This document shows, piece after piece, positions 1 through 17,798 of a DNA stretch of 64,000 nt. The DNA is from Latrodectus hesperus. Lineage: Eukaryota > Arthropoda > Arachnida > Araneae > Theridiidae. Location: assembly GCA_037975125.1 (NCBI GenBank), contig CM075862.1:46975020-47039019 (forward strand), read 5' to 3'. The notes under the pieces were generated by a model. The model was not told the DNA's origin. It did no database searches and worked only from the letters and a program-made list of their open reading frames with translations. A program made the translations under genes and the position numbers. Every line of letters starts with the position of its first letter. The stretch's first letter is position 1.

Positions 1-38
1 TATGTATGTACGTATGTATGTATGTATATGTGTGTGTA
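1..38. repeat. (TATG)n microsatellite, window edge
   Basis: Repeats of TATG, with one CGTA variant, run into a short TG stretch. The tract starts at the window edge, so its true length is unknown. Confidence 0.9.
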
Positions 39-59
39 ATAATAAATTTCGTATTGATC

Positions 60-450
60 TTTTTATGAAATGCGAATACCAAATCAATGTCTCGATTTAT
101 TGCCAGTACAAGAGAAGTAACAAAACATGAACTATTTGCTACGGAATCCGGAACTTCTTTTCACGGACTTACTAGGCAAATTCATTTAGCCATCCTCCTT
201 TTCCTTTGTCGGGAACACTTCCCTCCGTTGGCCCTCTGCCAGTTATCGCACACAAAGGCTGCAGCATCCTCAGGAAATGTGGGGGGTGGTGGTCCACGGC
301 TACTCACCAGTCTTAAGAACTTCACGCAGGTTATCGGCAGCCGGAACAAGTGATGACCATTGATTTGCAGGCGATAATGAATCGCTGCTGAGGGCATGAA
401 TCGAGCATTTGCAAGGCCGACGTCTCAGGGGATGATCACGCCTATTGGAA
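60..450 (-). other. GC-richer segment with possible splice donor
   Basis: Base composition is clearly less AT-rich than the surroundings. On the minus strand a donor-like CTG|GTGAGT lies at about 302-310, preceded by an open frame through roughly 310-397. This could be a small exon or a conserved non-coding segment. The translated peptide contains no motif I recognise, and no matching acceptor or partner exon could be fixed. Both strands carry short open frames of similar length here, so the coding reading is weak. Confidence 0.25.
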
Positions 451-2654
451 GTGGAAAAATTGTTGAATGGCATGTTCTTGAGAATCGTTGATATCCGTAT
501 CGACCCACTCCAAACTAGTTCGGATAAAATTTAGAAAAAAAAAAACCTGGAGTTCAACATTAAATTCAATGGCCATCGTTAAGAAGAAAGTTTTGGTGAA
601 TTAATATAAAAGGTGATTTTTTTTTTAAAGAGAAGCGGTGTATGAGTTAGAAGGTACACTACCGAAAAACATTACAGTGGCTACAAGAAAATGGTCATGA
701 TAAATGAAATTTTTTCTCGCATTCGTATTTTCGATCTGTAAATATATTTATACTTATTATATTAAATATCTCACGTCATTTCATGTGATAAACTGTCACA
801 TGTCATTATTATCCCATTGATTATTGCATTTAATGTGATAATTTTCTATAGCATTAGATTAACAGTTGGTAATTGTCTTGGAATTTCTTCGATGTTAGGA
901 ATGGTTGTAAGTTAAACTAGTTTTTACTTTATTTCTTGTGAGATATAAAGGAAAAATGTAAAAAAAGTAATGAAAAATATCTTGCTTTTCATGCTTAGAT
1001 ATAATGAATTAAATTTATCATTAATTTTTTATTTTAATGTCTTACTAAATAATTATAGTATTCTACTTGTGAATTTTAAATTAAATTGTAAAATATCACC
1101 AATATATATTTTTAAATAATTATGTATTTCTGAAATGTATATTTATGTATTTCTGAAATGTATGTATTAATTGTTATTTCACAGTGTGCTGTGATTTTAT
1201 ACTGGAATGGAGGCAACATTAGCATGTAAAAGAAAAAGTGATATGGATAAAATTTGGACCTACTTTATCGTCAGGAGTGATATATCTGAAAGGATGTGCC
1301 TAATCGATTGCCGAAAGTGATAATGACACACACAGACACACAACCAAGAGACTTTTATACATTTTATACTTTTATATATTATATTATAGTTTAAAACTAT
1401 ATTATGTATATATATTTTGTTGCATACATTCATTAAAATTTTATACCATGTATTAATATTTATGAGTAAAAAAGGCTCTTAAAATCTTTGGAATTTCGTG
1501 TAGGATGCGTTTTTTCTGCCATATTACTTGCAATTTGTACTGACTTCTCAATAACTTGTTTAACACCATTTTTTTCTAATTTGTAGACCATAATAAGAAT
1601 TTATTGAAGAAGTGCCATTACAATTTAAATTGCTTATTCGAATTACAAAAATTTATTTTGCTTCCTCACTATGTTACGAATTCAATTTGGATATCTATGT
1701 GTTGCTTTTCGAATTCATTTGTTATCTGCAGCATTATTCACCTTTCAAAAATATGGGATTTATTATTTTTGTAATTGTTTGAATTATTTTAGAAACATTA
1801 TGTTACGTTCTTTTGTTTCTACAAGCTATATGCAAAATTTCTGTAATTTTTCGTGTCCCAAAACTTTTAGAAGAAGATAAGTGTTAACCTTAAAGTAAAT
1901 ACATGCAATACTTAATTTAAAAAAAAATACAGTTAAATATCAATATAATCATTTCAACTGTTGATATAGTGCCTAAAGTAAGTATTTGTTGAGAGAGGTT
2001 TCTCAGAAGATTATTATATTTCTATAAAACTGTGGAGCATATTCTGAAATAAATTGATATTTATATTTGGTAATGAAGTAATATCATTATGCATGAGCAA
2101 GACGTCGATTGAAATATGTTCTCAAAGGACTTCATAATGACAAAAACCTGGAAAATTTTCTGGATATAATTAAACAATGGAAAATTCTTAAAAGTAAATT
2201 AAGTTCTAACAACAAAAAATATATATTGGAACATGAGAAAGAAGTTTAAGAAAGTGAAAATTCATTGCTGAATTGTTACAGTTTCCTAGCTGATATAATC
2301 AGAAGTCATAAGGTAGGGGTTGAATGAAAACGAAAACTTGTTTCAGAATCCTTCAGAGTGAAGGATTATCAAAAACAATTTCAACTACAGCACAAACTTT
2401 GATAGTATCTAATAGATAACTTTACTAAAGCTGACACAAATCATGGAGAAATGGAAAGAGAGAAGGTAAAATATATCAAAATAAATGTCTATTTCTCTTC
2501 CAATAAACTCTATAAATTTCTATGTAGGTATTTGTATGTAGTAAATTTCAATATAGTAAATTTAGATATCGTATCCTAACAATGCGACTATATGAGATAT
2601 GACGATTTCAATATTTTTACAGAAACGAAGATATTGGTTAGCAATCCAGTGGAG
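451..2654. other. AT-rich DNA, no gene seen
   Basis: AT-rich with many stops in all frames. I see nothing here except a short tandem repeat at 1121-1166. Confidence 0.7.
1121..1166. repeat. Two-copy 23-bp tandem repeat
   Basis: TATGTATTTCTGAAATGTAT occurs twice with a period of 23 bp. Each unit contains the palindrome ATTTCTGAAAT, with one central unpaired base. Confidence 0.85.
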
Positions 2655-2950
2655 TTATTGTTGTTGCATCAGCATGATTCCTTGTATCTTTCACTGAGTT
2701 TAGCTCTACCAGTTTGATAGAAGCAGCCGGGTAGAGTATTTGTGATTTTGGAGCAGACCTTAATAAGAAGATCCCCAATATTTAGCCGGCCATCCTCAGA
2801 TGTATCATTTCTCTTGAAGGACATCGTAACCACGCCCTGTTTTAATGTTCTCTAGTCACCTTTAGTTAACACGGTGATTAAGCTGGGATATGAACCCACT
2901 ACATTCCGATAGTGACAGCGATGCCCTTATCAACCATGACACCACGGCTT
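2655..2950 (-). mobile_element. SINE family 1, copy A (tRNA-derived)
   Basis: Read on the minus strand, this starts with a tRNA-like head containing an A-box-like segment (GGTTGATAAGGGCATCG) and a B-box-like segment (GGGTTCATATCCCAG). A body follows that also occurs at 2951-3231, 25153-25447 and 55323-55656, and it ends in a (CAA)n tail, visible on the plus strand as TTGTTGTTGC at about 2659-2668. SINEs of this build are transcribed by RNA polymerase III and moved by a partner LINE. The next copy lies head to tail with it. Copies are well diverged, so this insertion is old. Confidence 0.8.
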
Positions 2951-3231
2951 TCAGTGCTTCCCTGTATCCCTGAGTTGAGCTCTACCAGTTAGATGGAAGC
3001 AGAATGTTTGAGTCTTCAGGATTTTGAAGCAGGGGCCAAGCAGAAGACCCCAATATTTAGCTAACCACTCCTAGAGGTATCATTATACTTGGAGGACATC
3101 GAGACCACTCCCAGTTTTAACGTGCCTCAGCCACCTTTGCTGAAAACGAAGGATCTTCAGTTAAGTGGGATTTGAAATCACTACCTTCCGATAATGAGAA
3201 CGATGCCCTAATCAACCAGGCCACCGCGGTT
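2951..3231 (-). mobile_element. SINE family 1, copy B (tRNA-derived)
   Basis: This is a second minus-strand copy of the same SINE, directly adjoining copy A. Its head ends near 3231 (CCACCGCGG on the plus strand) and its body parallels copy A, including the shared CTCTACCAG and CCCCAATATTTAGC blocks. The CAA-type tail seen in copy A is missing here, as if copy A inserted in, or was joined at, the tail of copy B. The pair may be a dimeric SINE or two nested insertions. Confidence 0.8.
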
Positions 3232-3610
3232 GCCGTGGTAGCCCAGAGGTTAAGGCATTGACCTTACATCTTGAAGGGCTAGGTTTGATTCCCGTATAAT
3301 GCCAAAGAACCTCTGAGTACATGCGTTATAAGTATTCATTAAATTTTTGGAATCCAAAATCCTGTGGTCCATCGTTGAGCAGTTACTATGGGTGCAAAGG
3401 TCTTGAGAAAGTTTAATTATTCTCTTGATCAACGTGAAAGTTTTGGGAGAGAAACCTCTACTGGTGCTATCTATAGGAGAACTCTTAGAGCAAAGACGTA
3501 CTTTCACCTCAGATTAAACGAAAACCATACGCGTCTGATTTAATTTCGCATAGCCTTCGGCTAGCGAGCTTGGCTTGTCCAAGTGTCTTAAATGACAACA
3601 CCAACAAGAA
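3227..3610 (+). mobile_element. SINE family 3 (tRNA-derived), head to head with copy B
   Basis: A tRNA-like head carries an A-box-like TAGCCCAGAGGTTAAGG at 3239-3255 and a B-box-like GGTTTGATTCCCG at 3282-3294. These are the two internal RNA polymerase III promoter elements at about their usual spacing. The body is unlike families 1 and 2. The likely 3' end is near 3605, with ACAACACCAACAAG resembling a decayed (CAA)n tail. The end at 22510-22566 has a similar tail arrangement. The exact 3' boundary is uncertain. Confidence 0.65.
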
Positions 3611-5375
3611 CTCCAATAAAAGTTACGCATTAATAAACAGACCACAAATGTGGCTATTCATAATTCATATCTACACCAAGCAACCACAAACTCATAAACA
3701 CCAACCTAGTATTTGCATCCCAAAATTATATTTCACATTACAGAGAAAAAAAGGAGTTAAAGGTATAGTTTCAATAACAATTAGTTAAAAAAAATTGAAT
3801 ATCTGAAGTATTTTGACTGATTAGGAAGTGTTTTAATTCCGAACGTGACGTAATATTTTTCCAATAAAGTAATATACAGATGATATGTATATAGGACTCA
3901 ATTTTGTTGAGAATTTTAAAACAACATTCTTTTCCTTAGAATTTTTAGAAAGAAGTTACGCACTCATCGAATATTCAGAAAATCTAAATTGTTTTAAATT
4001 TATACTCATTTTGTTGTACGTATATATGAGCAGCAAATTTCATTTTGTTTTATATAATATGTTGATAAAGGCAATCTATTACTGTGTTATAAGTAAAATT
4101 TTAAAACTTTCTTAACTGCAGTGAAATAATGGAATTTTAGAAACTCAAATTTATTTTTACATTTAATAGAAAACTAAATATTTAACGAGAAAGAGAAAAT
4201 ACCAAAATTACGTTTTTTCAATCCCACTAAAATACTTTCAATCATACTTTAGAATATAAAATAATAGCTAAGGATTAAAATTCTTTTCATTATGCTGATA
4301 TACTTGTAGAATTGAATGTTCATCAATGTATTTTAAAAAGAACATAAAAAATATTCTTATGTGAAACAAATTGTATTTCTTTGATAATACGATATTATTT
4401 CTTTGTTTTTTATTTCAAATAAAAAACAGATAAAAGATCCTTAAAAGGAAATGAACTTGATTGGAAGAAAAAAAATATTTTAGCAATAGGAAAAAGAAAT
4501 AAAATTTGCTCATGTCTCATTATTGGAAACTGAACTAAATGGATTTCTTTGTTTTGTTAGCAAAAATATTTAGAAAAAAAAGTATTAAAATGAAACATAA
4601 ATTTTAAATTTCATTTAATGCTTTAAAAATGGACCAAAAATTATGCTTTGGTGTTTTAAGACTCCTTCATATCATTTATGGGATTTTCAGCAAAAAGTTA
4701 TACATTTCTTTAATATCTGCATACATACACATTATAAAATACAATTCCAGCTTAGTCTTAACAGTTGATTTATTAAACCTTTGGGTACGAACATTAATTT
4801 ATTTATGAAATAAAATTTCATGAAAATTTAAAAATTGTTATTTTAGTTCTCATTAGTTTCTAACTTATTTAAATTTCATTCTAGTTAACTATGTTATTTT
4901 CTTACAGATATTGATATTTGATTTATTAAGTTAACAGGTAAATTCCATCTTGAGAAGAAGTTTCTGTGACGACAATTTTGATACAGACAACTTATTTATA
5001 ATTCAAATTGAATATTATGTTCCTGTTAACATTTTATTCATGTACAAGTAAAAAAACCTCTATTGATCAATTATTTAAACTATTAAATTCTAACATTTAT
5101 TCTCATTTATTCCAAAATGTTTTTTTATGATAAAAATTATGCAGTTGAAATGAATTTGTGACATTTATTTCTGTAGTATTGATTCAAGTACTTTTTTTGT
5201 ATTTTTCGCCTTTTTATGGAAAAAAAAATTGTGTTACTTATTGAGACGAAAATCACCTTTAGAGTTTGTTTATTTTATAATGTCTAAATTTATTCAAAAT
5301 ATGAGTATTTTTAATATATATTACAGAAATTAAATTTCAGTGAATAAAATTTCTTCAAACTTGTATAATATGATA
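3611..5375. other. AT-rich DNA, no gene seen
   Basis: AT-rich sequence with only short chance open frames and homopolymer runs. I recognise nothing here. Confidence 0.7.
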
Positions 5376-5639
5376 CACTATGGGCACAGGTGCCGTATAA
5401 TCCATGATTCCAAATTCTGAGTTTTTTTGGCGATGAAGAAATGTTGCCAAATGATGTATCGTGACATGCATGATGACGTAAATACTATAGTTACCAAAAT
5501 AGAATTTTTTTCATAATTCTTATAGGTCTCCATATGTATGACGTAACAAAAACAAGGTTGGATACATAAGAAAATCCGCTAAAAATCACCAATCTCAGAA
5601 TTTGGCACCTGGATTATACGGCCCCTGTGCCACTCTGTG
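5376..5639. mobile_element. MITE-like element with long terminal inverted repeats
   Basis: The two ends are inverted copies of each other over roughly 45-50 bp. Reading inward, the left end includes GCACAGGTGCCGTATAATCC and then CCAAATTCTGAG. The right end, reverse-complemented, includes GCACAGGGGCCGTATAATCC and then CCAAATTCTGAG. The interior of about 160 bp has no coding capacity. This is the build of a miniature inverted-repeat transposable element moved by a transposase in trans. The first bases (CAC) and the inverted-repeat style could suit several DNA transposon superfamilies. No convincing target-site duplication is visible, so I do not assign one. Confidence 0.75.
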
Positions 5640-6399
5640 AATTGATTTAACTTTTAGGGATATTTATTGTGACTACCATTTTTATACGACGGAAAGAATT
5701 TGAAGTGTAATAATTTGTAGGAATAAAATAGCAACAAAATATTATTTATGGCAAGAATCCTAGTTGATAATTTCAAGGCTGTAATACATTAGATACTTTC
5801 TCTTTGTTTAAAAATTTTATTGAAATTTCAAACAACAAAGTGAAATTTCACAAAGATGTAGAACAATTGTCAAAATTGTAACAGTTATTTCTGCACCTCA
5901 CATAACAATGTAATATTTGGTTAAAATCCGATCTACTAAAATAAATACGATTTGAGTCACCTAAAAGTTGGTGATATAAATAATTGCTATAAAAATCATT
6001 TTAATCACTATCTAACCCCAATGGCCCTGATACATATATAACACATAGCATAAAATTAAAATACACATTAATAATGAACTCCAAAGCATTTAAAAAATGT
6101 CTATATTATTACAATCAAATAATATTTAATAAAAACAATGCATTTAATAAATGTACTCCTTTTAAAAATTCATACAAAAATTTAATATTTTAATGTGAAA
6201 AAATTATTAATCTGATAATCATTTAAAGAACACTTTAATCATCAATACATGTATTCTGATACAAAATTATCACTTTGTTCATAATGAAACATGAATATTC
6301 GAAGCAGCTTGGCACAAGCACTCTTGCACTTGTAATGGGAATAATTACGTGTCTAGGTTGAGTTATTCATAGGATGTTCTTGTCACTAAGAATAGTTGC
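5640..6399. other. AT-rich DNA, no gene seen
   Basis: No open frame, repeat or motif that I can support. Confidence 0.65.
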
Positions 6400-6660
6400 A
6401 TTCATTTACAAGTTGAACCACAGTCACCGTTTCGAGTAATGATGGACGTGTAGTATTAGGTTACAGTTCGAATCGGTGAAGTAGTTGGAGTCATTTGACA
6501 GAATTGACGTGCCTATATCAGCTTCCCGTAATGAGGGTTTGGGAGGAACGGTGCCTGAATTTCATTCTCCACCAATCTTACTTCCTTGACCGCCCGGCCA
6601 GAGAGAGGGAGAGAGAGAGAGAGTAAAAGTACATAAGGTACGGAACTATTCGAGTAACCT
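6400..6660. other. GC-richer island with (GA)n
   Basis: This is a compositional island in AT-rich DNA, ending in CCGCCCGGCC and a GA run at about 6601-6624. GA runs bind GAGA-type factors in insects, but that role here is inference. No open frame has a recognisable product. Confidence 0.3.
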
Positions 6661-6872
6661 CTCCTCTAGACAATATGAGTGTGTTCAGATTCATCATCCT
6701 ACAGTTGAATATTTGGAGAGGAAGCAGTTATAGATTGCAAATTAGAATTTCAAGAATATTAAACTCTTGACTAATCTTCCTGTTAGTGGCAAGTGTTTTT
6801 TGAATTTCTGAATGACAGAAAAAAAATCTCTTTGATGTAGATCATGTATTACAACTCTCTCTCTATCTGTGT

Positions 6873-6875
<3 letters not shown>

Positions 6876-6957
<82 letters not shown>
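6876..6957. repeat. (TA)n microsatellite
   Basis: About 40 pure TA units, preceded by short CT and TG runs at 6856-6875, so the locus is a compound microsatellite. Confidence 0.97.
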
Positions 6958-6960
<3 letters not shown>

Positions 6961-7649
6961 TTATAATGCATAGAACTCCTTACTTGAACCTAACTCTTAG
7001 AAAAACTCTTAAACAGGGTACCATTCAACGCGCAAGGAATAGGAAAAGGAAAATTATGGGAGAGGCGAGAACTATTCCAAGTTGTCCAAAAAAGACTGCG
7101 GTGGCTCTACTTAGATAACTGACTGCTTGTAGGACCACCTCCATAGAAATAGAGTGGTGAACTCCCCAAACTGTATTGTGTGAAACTCTAATCAAACAAT
7201 GATATTTGAACATTTAAGACCTTGTACCATACTTTCTCAGTACGAGAACATTCTCAACAGATATTTTAGGGCCCGTAAATTAATGGCTTAAACGATAATG
7301 TTAGGTCTTTGGAAAAAAAAGTAACATATACTTGTTCACTTTTACCCTGATGAGAAGAAACATTTTTTAATATACACTTTGTACGAAACGCTTTGTCTTT
7401 AAATTTTTCCATTAATTTAAATTTATTTTTAAAATTGCTTAATTTTCTCAATTTACTTCGAAATATTTTGGTCTTCTTTACCATATTTTGTTTGATTTTT
7501 TATTATTCAAGCATTAATTTTTCAAATATTTTTACATATAAAAAACCTAGAAATAAAATACTAATTAATTTGATAAGTGCTTTTCTAATGATTTTTGCTT
7601 TTCTTTTCATATTTAATTATATTATTAAAAAAACACTTTCTGAAAATTT

Positions 7650-7653
<4 letters not shown>
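6958..7653. other. AT-rich DNA, no gene seen
   Basis: The 7020-7210 part is slightly less AT-rich, but no product is recognisable on either strand. Confidence 0.6.

Positions 7654-7731
<78 letters not shown>
7654..7731. repeat. (TA)n microsatellite
   Basis: A pure TA tract of about 39 units. Confidence 0.97.
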
Positions 7732-11299
<3,568 letters not shown>

Positions 11300-11900
11300 A
11301 TTTTAAAATATGCGCTTTGTTCTTGAAGAACCTGAGAAACTTCTATTATTTATGCTCCACGGAAGAAATTCTTTTCCATGTTCTTCAAGGAATAATCACA
11401 TAATAGCTGGCAGACAAAGAATCTTCTGGAAAAGTGGGCCAGGAGTGAAAATGATTACGCCAATAAATTCTTTCAAGACGTCCCTGGAGGATTTAGAGAG
11501 GTCATCTCCTAGAACTACTTCGAAGATCTGGGAAAACAAAAAAAGAAGTCTATAAAAAGGGCAGAAGCAGGAAAGAAGTAATTAATCAATGCGAGAAACA
11601 TCCCGAGGGGGAAAAATACAAATCCCTATTCTCATAGTGTCATCTTCAGCAGATACGCCCACTCTTCAAAGGGTCCCTGGAACAATATACACCCCATTAT
11701 CTACGAGAAGCTCTGCACTCGGTTCACCCCCGAGTAGAGAAGACTCCAATCAAGTGAAATGGAATTATGGGATTCCTTAGATGGCACTCTGGATGTGCAG
11801 GGTGGAGGCGAGATTTGGAGGGGGAGGATGAGCTGTCAGCAAACCAATCCCAAATGGACAACATGTTGTATCATGGGTGACACATGTTTGGGGTGCTTCA
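11300..11900. other. GC-richer island
   Basis: About 600 bp of more balanced composition, with purine-rich stretches (for example GGTGGAGGCGAGATTTGGAG near 11801). Two plus-strand open frames (11310-11555 and 11589-11780) have no motif I recognise, and low AT content alone makes frames of that length easy to obtain. It is a candidate regulatory element or untranslated exon. Confidence 0.3.
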
Positions 11901-12621
11901 AGAGGACGATAAAAATGATCTTACTATGAGGATTCTATATTGATAAATCTATGTCAAATAATTGGTAGTGTGTAAAAATTAAAAAAAAAGAAAAAAAACG
12001 GTTAATTTATGAAACGTAAACAACACTGAGTGAATTAATTGTCGCTTTGATGTCTTTTATTTAAAAATATATGTTTCAAGCAAAATAAATTTAAATAATA
12101 AGCAAATAATCATCATAATTAAAAGTGATTATGTTTTATTCTATTCAACCGCAACGTTCATACCGTTCTTAAGCATACGAAGAAAACAACTTACACAAGA
12201 GTTTAACTCCAGTTTAAAAAAATCTTAAAAAATCCAATTTGATTACTTCAAAATAAAGCATTTTTAAATAGATTGTATTTTCAATCTATTTCGAAATACT
12301 TCTTTTTAACTTGGAAATTCTATTCAATACGAGAATTTAACATTTTAAAACATTTTCCAAATCATAGTTAAAAAGTTATTCTGCATTGTATTTCTTAAAA
12401 TTTTTGCTAATTCATAAATATGTGCTAATTTAGAATGATTGTCTCACATATAAGCTAATAAAATAACATTTTTTGAGATTATGAAAGGTAAATTTCAATT
12501 TAAATTATTAGGATGATGTTTGAAATCTAATCCCATATCAGTTTATCAAATGGAAGACAGCAAATTCGGTTCTTGAAAAATAGGGATTATTTTTTTAATA
12601 TTTACTGGATACTCTTTAAAT
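11901..12621. other. AT-rich DNA, no gene seen
   Basis: Nothing recognisable apart from short A-runs near 11980. Confidence 0.65.
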
Positions 12622-12734
12622 ATGGCTTTGGGGTGTACTGGTTTCTTTAAGACTATGTCTTGGGCCAGCGCAGAAAAGCCATACTTTGTACCAAAGTGGT
12701 CAACACCCCCTGATGACGCTGATCATGTTGGTAC
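12622..12734 (+). repeat. Dispersed 113-bp repeat, copy 1
   Basis: Aligns along its length with 56791-56904. Shared blocks are ATGGCTT at the start, AAAAGCCAT in the middle, CAACACCCC, and CATGTTGGTAC at the end. It can fold a stem between 12691-12702 and 12720-12731. The copy at 56.8 kb keeps the same stem with a compensated base-pair change. It may be a SINE fragment or another small non-coding repeat. I do not recognise the family. Confidence 0.75.
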
Positions 12735-12828
12735 TTCGCTCCATTTTCGTTCCATTTTCCTTTATTCTATTTTCTTTGAAATTTTAAAATAAATATTATA
12801 CATTTTCCCACCTGTTTACTACATTTCT

Positions 12829-13030
12829 TATTTTCAATGTATTATTCTCCATCTAGCATTTGATTATTATTCTCCATCTAATATTTAATTATTAATTTTG
12901 TAAATTTGGTTTTTGACAAATTTTATAAATATATTCTGCATTTGGTATTTTCAATGTATTATTATCCATCTAGTATTTGATTATTATTCTCCATCTAATA
13001 TTTGATTATTAATTTTATAAAAATGTATTA
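12829..13030. repeat. 117-bp tandem duplication
   Basis: A unit beginning TATTTTCAATGTATTATTCT at 12829 recurs at 12946, giving a period of 117 bp. Within each unit a shorter motif (TTGATTATTATTCTCCATCT and variants) is itself partly repeated. No coding capacity. Confidence 0.85.
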
Positions 13031-13770
13031 TTAATATTTTAGTAATTCTATTTTAGCTGCTTTTGCGCTGAATGTATTGCTAAACATAAATGTTTTGTCT
13101 ATTCTTGTGCTTTTCAATTTATATCTATTCTTGTATCTTTCACTCGTTATTCATTGATCAGATCAATTCAGTTGATGAGAAATTCGACTGACTAGATGGC
13201 ATGGGTGGCAACAACGTAAAAGTTTGGATTAAAAATACCTACAATAGATAAAATATGTAATCGTACATTATCCTATTCAAGTACAGAATTTTGCAGATTT
13301 TATTAAAATAATACTTACTGTCCTTAATGTAACTTTAATTTTATTAGATTTCAAATAAAAGATTAAGAAACGCAGTTAAAAAAATAGAAATACTAATTTC
13401 ATTTGATCCACTTATCTTCGATCAAATTTAAATTACTTTAAATTTATAAAAGGAAGCAAATAGATAAAGAAAACATGGTGGAATTCAGAAAGTATGTAAT
13501 GTTTTTATGCGAATAAAATATAAATTGCACTTTACTTCCTATATAAAATGGAATATAGCTATTTATGCAAAAAAAAATAATTATTGGTACAAAATGGTTA
13601 TTTTTTTTTAGTTTACAGCAAAAGAATTTAAAAAAGTCTGTAAAATTGAAATCTCTTTCCCTGAACCACAATATGCAGCATATTTATTACATTGATATTC
13701 CCTTCAATTATTTTGTTTGCATATTTATAACAAAATTTATTATATACATTTAATTGAAAAAGTTATGACG

Positions 13771-13772
<2 letters not shown>
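13031..13772. other. AT-rich DNA, no gene seen
   Basis: Nothing recognisable. Confidence 0.6.

Positions 13773-13858
<86 letters not shown>
13773..13858. repeat. (TA)n microsatellite
   Basis: A pure TA tract of about 43 units. Confidence 0.97.
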
Positions 13859-13861
<3 letters not shown>

Positions 13862-13924
13862 TTTACAGTCTTAAATATAAAATTGGGAATAACGTTCGTC
13901 AAAAACTGTAAATAGCCCATAAAA

Positions 13925-14215
13925 TTGCAAATCAGCAAGGAAATCTCCGATGACCGCTTTCATGAACTCCCGCCCCCCCCCTTTCTTCCAAATCGAAAAT
14001 CTAAAGCTTTTATAATAAAGGGCACGAAACGTTATACAGCTCTAATATCCAAGTCTAATTTGAATTTTAAATTCCTACTCGATCCCGATCACCTATTCCC
14101 ATTTCACAAACTTACTCCGAAAGCCATTAAAACGAGTTCAAATTACCCTAAACAGCCCTCTTCTACATTTGAAAGGTACACACTACCATTCGAATAATTT
14201 TACCCAAATTTAAAT
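13925..14215. other. GC-richer island with C-run
   Basis: Composition rises relative to both flanks, with a CCGCCCCCCCCC-type run near 13969-13981 and a TATA-like TTTTATAATAAAGG at about 14008-14021. The plus-strand frame 13925-14197 stays open but shows no recognisable domain. A weak promoter-like or conserved non-coding element is possible. Confidence 0.25.

Positions 14216-16980
<2,765 letters not shown>

Positions 16981-17032
<52 letters not shown>
16981..17032. repeat. (TA)n microsatellite
   Basis: About 26 pure TA units. Confidence 0.97.
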
Positions 17033-17035
<3 letters not shown>

Positions 17036-17651
17036 TCAAACGTGTTATTGTCACGTTAGGATCAACATCAAACATTTATATTTAGTATGTCTTGAAAAAA
17101 CATGACACACGTAGAAGGGGTGTCTGAAATAATGAATATTTAAAAAAGAAAACTTCTTGCTGCGAAAATGATAACCATAAAAACTGCCCAATTGCGTGAA
17201 AGCTGGAAATTAGTGTATTCTGCTGGATATTATTTATATTTCACGCCTTTGGTCTTATCCTATTATTTATTCAAATTCGCCTGGACATTGCTTCCGAGGA
17301 CATCGTGGACATAAATATAACATGTCTCCATGCATTCTTATATTGTCTTGCACCTATTTTTGCAGGATTACATTATCTCAGCACTAAAGTTTTATTTATT
17401 CTAATGTAAGCAAAAGTTTTGCCTATGCTTATTCCTCCTAATCTCCTAAGCACTTCCTATTATTATGTAAAAATATTATACTATGACAGAAACTATTCAA
17501 GTCTTATGAGTATTAACGAATAATTTTAAATTATAATATTTAAAATATATCCATTTGGTAACAATTTGAAAAATTAGGAAAAGAATTTTCGATATTTAAT
17601 GCTCAGGTTAAACCCTTTCTTATCAAATGTTATATACATAATATATGTTAG
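17033..17651. other. AT-rich DNA, no gene seen
   Basis: Slightly GC-richer around 17100-17360, with no recognisable product or motif. Confidence 0.6.
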
Positions 17652-17798
<147 letters not shown>

